A stretch of DNA of 64,000 nucleotides from contig JAFCMP010000547.1 of assembly GCA_017506865.1 (NCBI GenBank), positions 1,612,001 through 1,676,000 of the forward strand, written 5' to 3'. Below the pieces are notes generated by a model that worked only from the letters and a program-made list of their open reading frames with translations, did not search any database and had not been told where the DNA came from. Source of the stretch: Tribonema minus. Its lineage: Eukaryota; Sar; Xanthophyceae; Tribonematales; Tribonemataceae. The translations under genes and the position numbers were made by a program. Shown here in pieces: positions 1 through 12,000 of the stretch (positions are counted from its first letter, which is position 1; the number at the start of each line of letters is the position of its first letter).

Positions 1-87
1 CAGCACGTCAGCGGCGCGCTCTTCAACGCCCAGCACACGTCGCTCTACTTCGACCCGCCGCTGCGCGAGCGCGATGGCTTCACCGCA
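1..87 (+). CDS. Exon copy, repeat type 1 (partial at the window edge)
   Basis: The open frame from base 1 encodes a segment with the motif SLYFDPPLRERDGFT. It is clearly homologous to the segments at 191-273 and 383-467. A GT follows at 88, but the donor context is weak. It is either a real tandem exon or a relic of exon duplication. The window cuts its 5' end. Confidence 0.45.
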
Positions 88-3000
88 GTATTGGTCAATC
101 ATCCAATGAACATGCAACCGCTAAGAAGTTTGCGGTTCAAATGATGGCGATGAACTCACGCGCCGCGAACGCGCGCCCCCCGCCGCGCCGCAGCACATCT
201 GCGGCGTGGACTTCAACCCCAAGCGCACGCCGCTCTACCTCGACCCGCCGCTGCGCGAGGGCGACGGCTTCACGGTCACTTCGATCTATTTATTTGAACA
301 TGAAATCACACATGAAATCACACCACTCGAATTGAGGCGATTAACTCACGCGCCGCGAACGCGCCCCCCCCCAACTGCGCCGCAGCACATCAACGGCGCG
401 CACTTCAACCCCAAGCGCACGTCGCTCTACTTCGACCCGCCGCTGCGCGAGGGCGAGGACTTCACCATGGCCGTCCCGTCGCCGTCGCGCATCGTGCTGA
501 CCAAGCGCTTCGGCGCCGGCGGCGAGCCGCGCGCGTGGCGCACGGACGGCGCCCCCGGCCCGCTGCGCCTGCTGGCCATCAACACCGGCGGCGGCATGCT
601 CACCGTTGGCGGCAGCGCTGGCCTACAGATTGCGCAGGTGCGGCGAATGATGATTTCGCGTGCTATCGCAGCGTGGTTAAATGAAAATTGTCGGTGGTGA
701 GCCGTGAAAGGAAATTGTTGGTGGCGAGCCGCGCGCGTGGCGCACGGACGGCGCCCCCGGCCCGCTGTGCCTGCTGGCCATCAACACCGGCGGCGGCATG
801 CTCACCGTGGGGGGCAGCGCCGGCCTACAGATTGCACAGGTACGGCAATTAACGGTTTCAAGCGCTTACAAGTACGATGGTGGCACTGTTTTGGCGTTTC
901 ATTAGCAGTTTGCCAGCGGTGCGCCTGCTGGCCACCAACACCGGTCACCGTCGGCGGCACCGCCGGCCTACAGATCGCGCGGGTGCAACAAACAGTGGTT
1001 TTGAGTGCTATTGCGGGTTGCGTAGAGAACATCGGCAGCAACTTACAAGCAGGTGCTAGGGCCGCGGCTGGTGGCCATCAACGCCGGCGGCAGCAAGGAA
1101 GCTCGCCGTAGTGGCACGTCGCGCGACACCCACATTGCTCACCTGCAACGCCATGAGTCGCGGCGCACTTGTGGTGGACACTGCATCGATAAGACCACCA
1201 CACCACGGATTGGGGCCTGTCAGCAGTTGCCTGGGCTGTGCGTGGTGACGCCCGACGCCGGCGACGGCAACCTCGCCGTAGGCGGCGCCCCGACATGCAG
1301 GTCGCGCAGCGCTGCGCGTGACGCTTGGCACGCGGATTGCAATAGGTAGTCAATTACACATGCAGGTAAGCAGGAAAAGCATGAGGGCCAGGGTTAGCGC
1401 TGGCGGCGGCGCTGCCATGCACGCAGATGGCCCCGGTGAGTCTTGCCGCCGCTGCCTCTGTAAGTTGGCCGCGGCCCGTGCCTGCTTAGGGTTAGGGTTA
1501 GTGTTAGGGTTACCCTGAGCTGCGCATGGCCTGGAAACGCTCAGCTGCGTGCTTGATGCACCTGGCGAGCCTCACATTGCATAGCAGTGATCACGCTGGC
1601 AGAGGGTTAGGGTTAGGGTTAGGTAGGGTTAGGGTTAGGGTGAGGGCGTAGGGTTAGGTCCTCGCTGGTGCTGGCGGTCATTGCCAATGGTAGCAAGCGG
1701 CGGATCGCCGCGCCTCCAAACGGAGATTGCCTAAGTCTGCGCGAGAAAAGAACGTCATCAATCATAGCTGAGGTTCACGCGTCTTGGGGTGTATTGCCGG
1801 CGTTGCAGCAGCCTCATGAACAGTGCGGACCTTAACCCTAACCCTGACCCCTAACCCTAACCCTAAGCAGCAGCGGCAAGCTGGCGGTCGCAGCTCGCCT
1901 GGCACGCCGGCTGCTATGCTCGAGTGAGTGATCACGCAAGCACACGCGCACTGCACGCGCCTCGTGCGACGGCGGGCCATGCCAGGGTGCTGAGACACTG
2001 CAGCGCTGCACATGTATGTGGTATCACCTCGTGATAAGAGGGGGGTTCAAAAGGTCCTCCTTCTTCCATAGTGCTCCCGAGCGTTGCCAGGCAGACTGAG
2101 CCAATGCCCTTGGACTTCCTCTTGCACTCTGCTCTTGCACTTCAAACTTGAACTTTACAGGTGCAGTCGGACCTCGCCGGGCACAAGGTGACGGTCGCGT
2201 TCTCGGATCCCGAGCAGCAGCAGCGCGTGTACCAGTCGTCCCCAACGTTAGAGATTCGTGGCGAGGGCTTTGCGCCCGACGGCGCAACCAAGGCAAGACA
2301 GTGTAGTAGCGTACTCTTGCACTGCACTTCGGCACAGCCCATGTAGCACTGTGTAGTAGGATACTTGAATGCTCCACAAGTACTTCAAAGTGGCATTCTT
2401 CGCGCATGTGTTTCTGGTCGCTGGAGCTGGATTTCTAAACAAGTTTACATGTGATGCTGGAGATTCGCGGCGAGGGCTTGGCGCCCGACGGCGCCACCAA
2501 GGTGAAACAATGTACTAGCGTACTCCTGCACTGTACTGCAGTGCAGCCTATGTACTTTGTGTCAATTCTCGCTCAGGGCGCGAAATAGCCTAGGTGGTGG
2601 GTGTCCAGCTTGCAGCCAGAATCTACGGTGTCTTTGTGAACGCCTTGAAAGCGCCTCAATGCGCATTGCTGATCACCTATGTACCTCTGTGTACTATGTT
2701 ATTCGAGCACTCAAAAGAAGTAGTGTGCTTCATGTGTGGACCTATCATTACTCAAGCCGTGTTTGCAGTGACGCTGGAAATATGCGGCGAGGGCTTTGCG
2801 CCCAAATGCGATGTGCACCAAGGCGAGACTTTGTACTCGTTATTGATTCTCGCTCAGGGGCGCGCAAAAGAACCCTGATGGGGGATGTCCAGCTCGCTAC
2901 CAAAATCTACATACATCTTGTGAACACCTTGACAGTGCCTCAGTGCGCACTGACGCTCGCTTCCGAACGACATCGCCAAATGGCAATGTTGCGGGTGACA

Positions 3001-6000
3001 CCAGCCTGATGTTGAAGTGCGCAGAAAGTTCACAACTTTTGAGCGGTGCTCCGCACAGCTGCATCTCATTTACGCTCCGTCCCGCTGACATACCAGTGCA
3101 GGTCATTTGGCGTTGAACGTGGCGCGCGTGCGCAAGCATTGAGTTGAAGTTCTGAATTGAACTTCTGACGCCGCGCCTCCACGCGCGCGTCCGTGGCCCC
3201 TGTCTGCGCAGGTGCAATTCGCAAACCGCATCGCGCAGGGCGCCAACTTCACCCAACTTCACCTTTGCTGTTGGAGCGCCGCTCTAAGTTCGGACCTTCC
3301 TGCAAACTTGAACATGAGGATGGCGCCAGCACTGCAGCCGCGCGCACTGACTTGAACTTCCACTGCGCATCTGTGCTGTGCCTGCTCATGCCTGTGCAGG
3401 TGCAATTCGCCAACCGCATCGCTCAGGGCGCCAACTTCACCATTGCCGAGACAGCACCTGACCTGCTCACGCTGAAGCTTGAAGAAGGCAACAAGTGAGT
3501 GGCATGTGCATACTTCAAGTGTCATCTAGCGACACTTACCCTGTAGCCATATGATCATCAAACCGTGTGGGGCATCCCGAGCATCAGGGGGTCTTGAACT
3601 CTGAAGGGGATGCACGTCTGTCGCTGCTGTCAGTTGTCTACATAGCGCAAAATGGCGCTTCAGTATACCTGCAAACGGCAAGGGCATGTGATTTATCGGT
3701 ACATCAGCCTGCACTAGGTGCTGCGGGTAGTGCGGGGACATATTAGGTGTATGTATGTATGTACGTACCTGTGCCCGCTCTCAATGCTTACCACCAAAAA
3801 TGGCGATGCCTGTGCGTAAAGTCAGGTTTAGCACGGGCCATCACATAATTCAGGCTATTGCCTAAAGCACGCCTCAGAATGACATGTGTGCTCCCTCCTG
3901 CCTTTGCGTATTCAGCAATGCGCATAGCCTGAGTACATGTACACAGTGGTTGTAGCGGGCATCGACGCGACGCCCTGCCGATGCCTGCGCTCCTCGCCGT
4001 AACTGCCGTGGACATTCATTCTTGCGCTCTGACACGGCCATGCGAGCGCTCCGTCAGTCCTTACACACGACAGCTCAGAAGTTATATGTACATGTACACA
4101 CATTGGATGCTGCAGGTGGCGCTGGGACGCGCTGCAGCTGCCCGCGCCCCTCGCCGTAGCTGCCGCTGACACTGACGCCTGCTGCGCTGCGTGCAATCCC
4201 AAGGACGGTCCTCTGCTGATGCATTGGGTCGCTCCTCTCGGTCTACTTCTTGGCTTAAGAAAACCTCAGACATCATCGCCTGTTGACGCCTGTAATCGCA
4301 CGTGCGCGTGATGTTGCAGGTGGCGCTGGGACGCGCTGCAGCTGCCCGCGCCGCTCGCCGTAACTGCCGTGGACGTCGGCGATGGCCCCGTCGCGCAGGG
4401 CCCGCCGCGCACGGGCGTGGCCGTGGCCACCGTGTTCGAGGACCCCGCAGTCGACGCATCGGACGTCGTCGTGCACCGCACGCACACGCACAGGTGCGAA
4501 CGACCTTGGGAGTATTTGTGGAGCACTCTGCGTAAGGCGTGGCCACTGTCTTTGAGGAATGCCTCGGACGTCGTTGTTCACCACACACACATGCACAGGT
4601 GCGCGTAGACGAGGCATTATGTCACGTTGTTATGTGACGAAACGTATGCACACGCACACGTACACGTAGTCTAAACTCTGCGTCGCTGTGTCATATGGTA
4701 ACAATGCTGGCGCCTTCGTACTCAAAAGTGTTCGAGGGCCTTGCCGGGGATGCGTCGGACGTCGTCGTGCACCGCACGCACACGCACAGGTGCGTGCAGG
4801 CACTGCGTCACGGTGTCATGCGGCAAGAAGTACTGTCGCCTTCGTGCTTTGAAGTATATGACCACCCCGCTGTGGACGCGTGCGTCGGATGTCGTCGTGC
4901 GCCGCACGCACAAGCACAGGTGCGCGTAGACCAGGCGCTACGTCACGTTGTCACGTGGCAACAAGCACGCCCACGCCCAGGTAACCGTAGACTGGTCTCG
5001 ACGTCGCTGTGTCAAGAGACAAAACGTACCGTCGCCTTCGTACTTCAACGGTAGTCGCAGACCCCGCCGCGGATGCGTCGGAGAAGTCGCGCGCACTGCC
5101 TGCATACGCACAGGCGGTGAACTAACCTGAATATTGTGAGTTTTTTTGTGAAGCGTGACCTACTGTGTTGGACGACCCGGCCATTGACGCAAGGGGGGTC
5201 GTCTTGCCGCGTGCACGCATGTGCAGGGCGGTGCGTTGTGCAGCTGTGCTTTGTCTCTGGGCGCTTCGCATCGCGCGCTGCATGCTCACGTGCCACGAGC
5301 TGCGTGCACGGCGTGGTGCTGTATGGTATATGGTATGTATGCACTACATGGTACGTATGCGCTACATGGTATGTATGCGCTACATGGGATGTATGCGCTA
5401 CATGGTATGCATGCGTTACATGGTATGTATGAGTGCTTCAGGGTAGGTGTGCACTCCATGGTATGTATGCATTACATGGTAGGTATGAGTGCTACAGGGT
5501 ATGTACGCATTACAAGGGTATGTGCGGTGCTGTCTTTGTGGCGGTCGCCAGCACGGAACACAATTCACGCACACGCATGTCAGCACTTCCCACAGCAGTG
5601 CGGTTCGCAGTGGCGCTGTAGTTCTGCTCGGGCCATGAATGCGTCAAACAGTCCCTCTTGGGGCGTCACAAGTGCAGGGATCGCGGTGGCGCTGTAGTAC
5701 TACTCTGACCATGTATTTGTCAAACAGTTCCTCTCAAAACGTCACAAGCGCAGGCACGGTCGCTGGACGTCGCAGCACGTACACACATTCACATCCGCTT
5801 GAGGAGCGGCCCTTGCACCTGCTGTGTAGAGGCCGAGGAGTGTAGGTACTGCGGCTCGGCAAGCGCAGACGACAGTTTCATCGTCCATGACGCTCGTGTG
5901 CGCAGGGACAAGGAGCACGTGCAGCGGCGCACAGTCAGCGCCCTGTGACTGACTGGCCACATTACGGTTATTCATCATCAGACACACTCAGCGCTGATTT

Positions 6001-9000
6001 ACTGGTTTGCCAAAGCCGTAGCACATGCGCCTGTGACGAAGTCAAACGCATGAAAGCTTGAACCTAGCAAAGCCACGAGCATGGGTGCCGCTGCAAGGCT
6101 TTTGCTGCTTGGCATATAGGCAGCACTTTATCTTGGCGTGGTTTTGGATGGCCAACGACTGGCCAAACTCCTTGAGGTTTCTCGCTGAAGTGTCTTGAAG
6201 TTTCTTGCTGAGAGTCAGCGCTCCACTTATAGATGGCCAACGCGCAATGCGCTTTCTCCTGCGTCTGCGCAGCCTCATGATCACCGGCCGCGGGTTCACC
6301 GACGACTTCCAGCCGGTGCTGGAGTATGAGGATGACCCCGGCCTGGAGGCCTATGTGCAGGTGAGTCGAGTCAGAGTCACAGACTCATGCATGTAAATCA
6401 CTCATGATTCAAACAGGACAGTAGTCTTGGCTTGGGGGCCGTTGTGCAAGTGAGTCGAGTCAGAGTCACAGACTTGTGGGGCCATTTTGTGCAGGTGAGT
6501 CGACTCAGACTTATCGCATACAGAGGAGTCGGGACCATCAGGACCCCCGTCTTTCAGCTGTGATGCCAGTGAGTGGTATCTAAGTCCCTGATTTGTGCTG
6601 ATGGGGGACTTGCGGTGACGACGGTCACCTTGGGCTGCAGGCCTTTGTGCAGGTGAGTCAAGTCCGAGTCACAGTTTTGTGCATGAAAAGCACTCACAGG
6701 GCAGAGGACAAGATGTGCCTTCGTGCAAGTCTGTCGCGGCAGAGTTGCAGACTCATGCACAAAGCGCACTTGCGGTTACGAGGACAACCCTGGACCTGAA
6801 ACCTTAGGGTTTGCAAATCCCAACCTAACCCTAACCCCTTTCTGCAGGTGAGTCAATTAGACTCATATTGGTACTCATCATACTTCCAAGTACCTTGTAA
6901 CTCAACCTTCGTGAGGTGGGGCTTTTGTGCCGGCCGGTGGCTCTGCTGAGGCCTTCTTGCTTCCAAATTATTGCTTTTGTCAACCCATAGGCATTATACA
7001 ACTGCCCTAGTGCTGCCGATGCTGCTGCCATCGCAGTCATCGCAGTTGAATACCACAGCCTGGTGCACCCCCTGGTGTCAGGCTTGGGATTGGACGTGGC
7101 TGCTGTGTCATTCACGCCTCAACCTGACCACAAGATGAGACGTGCGGGTGCTGTTGATACTTACGTCATCGCGGCCATGGATGCTTGTACCATGCTGCAT
7201 GTGTACAATGCGGTGCCTGCCAGACGCACGTTTTCTTGCATCAAATTTCTGCAGTATGGTTTTTGTTCTTGTTTTATGATGAATATGCCAACGCACATAT
7301 TCGCCTTCATTTTGTTTCGTGCAGTTGCTACTTCAACTGTGACCCACGCGCGCGCTGATCGCTGCCCCCGTCAATAACCTACGCAATAACACAGGTGCAC
7401 AACAGAACGCTTCCACTAACATCATCTGCAATTCAACGCATGTCCTAGTATCATGACGACTACCTGCACTTGCTACTTCAAGTGTGGCCTGCACGCGCTG
7501 ATCGCTGCCCCCCTCCAACGTATGCGCATTGGCGCAGGTGCACAACAGAACGTGTCAAGTAAAATATCCTGCAATTTGATGTACCTCAAAGCATGTACTA
7601 CTTCCACGATGAATACCTGCAGTTGCTGTTTCAACTGTGACCTGCGCGCGCTGATCGCTGCCTCCTGCCAATGTATGCTTACTTGCGCAGGTGCACAACA
7701 GAACGCACCTCATGCTCATGGTCATCGGCGCGTGGCTGCCCAAGAGCGCGGGGCTTCTCAAGGTGCGCACTAGGATTAGGGTTAGGGTTAGGGTTGGGGT
7801 TAGAGTTAGAGTTGGTTTGAAATGCATGTTATGAGCACGCTTCCAGAGTCGCGGTGCAGCATAGGGGCACGTTTGCACGCTTCCAGAGTCGCGGTGCAGC
7901 ATAGGGAAAGTTCCCTGAGTGCACATCATCGTGGTATGCGCCACTGAGCATCGCTCCGTGATATGCAAACATGCTGATACGTGGCTCCGCAAAATCTGAG
8001 CAGGGTGTAGGAGAGCGTGGACATGCCATTGCCTAACCCTAACCCTAACCCTAAGGTGCCCTTCGCGTAACATGACAATAAGTGCCGGGCAGCCAGTGAC
8101 CGCTGCATGCATGTTTGATACTTTGAAGTGCGCACAACCCTGGGGACAGAGCAAGGTGCTTTGAAAAAGCCAGCGAAGTGTGACATTCTTTGAGCTCAGG
8201 GCCCCTCGAGGTATGCCACTGTGAACCAGCGAATCTCTGCCTGTGTGGCAATTGGAGCGATCAGAACAGACGTGCAAAAGGCAAAGACTCCAAAACAGAA
8301 ACGCGCACTCTGCGTTCTGCGCTCTCAGCATTCAATTCTTGCTCTAGAGCGCTCAGCGCCATAGTTAGGGTCAGAGCTAGCCCTTACCACGACAGAGCTA
8401 CCCAACCCTAACCACGAGTACGATTCAGGCACAATGTGGCCATCGCCCTGGCGCTTTGAAGAGTCCAGCAATTCGCAGTGCGCATGTGCCAGTGCGTTGT
8501 GCGCACGCACACGTCATGTAGATTGTGCACGCATCATATGTAAAGTGGGCAGAACGAGTACTCTGCGATCAATTACCGCAAGGCGTGTCACGCTTCTGTC
8601 AAACCCCAACCGCGCATGTGTTGATATCGTGTGTGCGTCCTTGCCTTTTTCAGTTCGTGTCCAATCTTGCGTACACGCGGAGCTCAAACGCGCCTTTTCG
8701 CCTGGTTGAGTCTTGTCATCGCAGCGCCCCCTTGCTGTATGTACGGAGTCATCACAATGCTTCTCAAACATACTGTCGCGCATCTTCAAGCCTTGATAGG
8801 CGCACTGTCGCGCATCGTCCAGCCTTAATAAGCGTATTCCGTGTTCCTCTCCGCTCGCTCTCTCGCGCAGGTGGCGAGCATCGACTCAAACGCGCCTATT
8901 CGCCCGCTCGAGTCGTGTCAGCGCAGCGCCCGCCCGCTCTGTACCGACTCATCGCATTCTTCTCAGCACGTACCAGAGCGCAATCATCCAGCCTTAATAA

Positions 9001-12000
9001 GCACGCCCCGTGTTCCACTTTGTGCAGGTGGCGAGCATCGACACGGGCGCGGGCCGCATCACATTCACGTACCCAGTCATCACATTCCAGCAGGATTTAG
9101 TCCGCGTCAGTAAACCTTATCAAGCATGTTCCGTGTTCCTGTCCGCGTCAATTAACCTTATTAAGCATGTTCCGTGTTCCTCCCCGCTCGCTCTTTGCAG
9201 GTGGCGAGCATCGACACAGGCGCAGGGCGCATCACATTCACGCGCCCCATCACTGTGGCGCAGGTCGTGGAGGACGCGGAGGATGCCGACGGCCTCAGCA
9301 TCGCTCCGCTGCATGCTCAGGTCAGGGTTAGGACTAGGGCTAGGGCGAGGATTAGGGTAGGGTCAGGGCTAGGGTCAGGGGCAGGGTCAAGGGTAGGGTA
9401 GGGTTGCATTTGGGTAAGGGCAAGGCTTAGAGGACACGGAGGCCGCTGACGGCCTCAGCATCGCTCCGCTGCACGCGCAGGTCAGAATTAGGGCTAGGGT
9501 GAGGGTTAGGTTTAGGGCTAGAGACTGTGGAGGACGCCGACCGTGCCCAGGTCAGGGTTAGTGTCAGGGCTAGGGTTAGGGGTATGTTAGGGGTTGATTA
9601 GGGCTGAAGAATGTGGAGGAAGCTGACGGCCTCAGCATCGCTCCGCTGCATGCACAGGTCAGGGTCAAGGCCAGGGCTAGGGTCAGACTTAGGCTTGGGT
9701 TAGGGCTAGAGAATGAGCATCGCTCCGCTGCACGTGCAGGTCAGGGGTAGGGCTAGGGCGAGTGTTGGGCCAAACTTGAGGTTGAATTTGGGGTTGGAGG
9801 ACGCGGAGGGCGCTTCTGGCCTCACCACCGCTCTGCTGCCTGATCAGGTCAGCATCAGCATCACGATGCTGTCACGTCATCCAAGTGATAGCAGCATGAC
9901 TGGCGCGGGTATCAAGCGCCTAAGGAGTGACAGCGCCTAAGGAGTGACAACGCCCATGGAAAAGCACGACCGAGTGCTGGTGATGCAATATGCGCCTGCT
10001 CACAAACTAATAGCCGGCAGATGAAGCTTCCGACTTCACCATGATTATTCCTGCACTTCCCTGCACTTTCCAGGTTGTATATGAGTCCGCCGGCCCGGAG
10101 ACCAGCGCCACGCTCTTCATCAGCGGCAGCGGCTTCACGTCCGACATGAAGCTCGAGTTTGAGCCCGCCTTGACTGCAGGTAAGCAAGCGCACACAATGA
10201 GCTTCGCAACGCAACGAAACTGCAATTCAAAAAGGAATCCAACTATCCGTTTTCCTTGGGGTACGAAAGTAGTTTATGATTCCCTATGCATACATATGTC
10301 GTATAGGCAACATATCAACACGAGTTTGAAGGAAGCGTTCACAGCCATCGCAGTAACCTGGGGCAAAGGCGAGGTTGTGTGTAGCTGTTACAACCCACAT
10401 CCGTAAAGGCGGGCGGTTTATTCATGTGACACGCGACCGCCAGCGCTCTTTGCATGTGAACTGTACTCTGGAACAGCAATCGTTTGCGCATAAGTCCGCC
10501 CTCGCACAGCGGTCCATGTGCAGGTGAGAGTCAATGTTGAAGCTTCAGATGGGCTCCAAACTGTCACACGCAGCACCTTTCCGCCTCTATTGTGAGACAG
10601 GGGCTCTTTCACCCTTCTCGGAAACTTCAATGCGGCACAGTCCCATTGGATGCCAATGACGCCATCTCTGAAGGTGGGCTTCACAGCTTTGGGGAAATTT
10701 CAAGGCTATTGTAACCCTAATCCTGACCCTAACTTCAACTATCTTACATGATAATTCGGTCGTGTCTGGATGGTTGCCAACATTGTGATGAATTTGAAAT
10801 TTCGCCCCGTGGCAGGCGACGACTACGAGATGGACGTGCTGGGACCCTCTGAGGTCAGGCTGCGGCGCCAACCCGGCACCAGCTGGCCGAGCGATGCCAC
10901 AGGCACCCTCAGGGTCACGAGCATCACGGCAGGGGGACGGACAGTGCCCCTTGGCGGCGGTGCCGGTGGCATAAAGGTGAGCTGTTTGTCTTCGGGTCCG
11001 AGTTTGCGGAACACTTCAAGCAGCAATAAAGAACATCGGCGCCCTAAGGGTCCCTAACATCATGGCAGGGGGCCAGACTGCGTGTCTCGACAGCAGTGCT
11101 GGCGGCATAAGCGTCAGATACTGTTGTTTGCTCCACAGATGTGATAGGCAGGTCTGCATAGTAGAAGGGGTTGGGATGGGATCTGGACTGAGGCATGGCT
11201 CAGCATCGGCTGGTTGAGCGATGCCACGGGTACCCTCAGGGTCACCAGCCTCACCGCAGGGTGACGGACGGTGCCCCTTGGCGGAGGCGCCGGTGGCATA
11301 AGGTGAGCTTTACGTTGTCAAACGGTGTCTCCCAAGCGGCGCTGGCGGCATGCAGGTCAGATGCTGTCTCTTGATTCAACTATTTGAAGCATCATAGCAC
11401 AGGCATGTCTGCATAGCAGAAGGGGTTTATTGGAAAGGGATTTAAACTGACGCGTGCCTGAGCATCAGCTGCCCAAGCAATGTCGGGTACCCTCAGGGTC
11501 ACGAGGATCACGGCAGGGGGACGGACGGTGCCGCTTGGCGACGGTGATGCTCAGATGGCACGACCCACGCGTCCGCCATCCGCCATCTGTGCGCCGCTGA
11601 TCATCATCATGATGCGATGATGGAAAAACCACGTAAACGGTGTCTCTGCTCACGACGCGTCACTCGTGACGATGATGGTGATGCTCAGGCAGCGACGGTG
11701 CTGCGCGGCCCATCCGTGCTCGATGTGCCCACTGCCACATATCTGCCTAATGGTATGCGTTGCTGATGATCATGATGCGCGAATGGCGTCGCTGACGATG
11801 ATGATGATGATGGTGATGCTCAGGTGGCGACGGTGCTGCGCGACCTGTCCGTCAGCGCGGCGCCCCACGGCGATCTACGCGTCGCACACCGCTACCCATG
11901 CATTGCTGACAATTATGATGCGTGAATGGCATCGCTGTTGTTAATGAATGATGACGATGGTGATGCTCAGGTGGCGACAGTGCTGCGCGACCCGTCCGTC

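Noticed and set aside
1486-1866. True chromosome end
   Set aside because: The telomere-type blocks are short, in both orientations and flanked by exons on both sides.
5221-5697. 158-codon + strand frame with ALHGMY repeats
   Set aside because: The frame is created by an 18-bp minisatellite and has no supporting splice sites or domain.
7555-8331. 258-codon minus-strand open frame
   Set aside because: It includes translated TTAGGG repeat (Leu-Thr-Pro-Thr type) and a duplicated block, and lies in an intron of the giant gene; no domain is visible.
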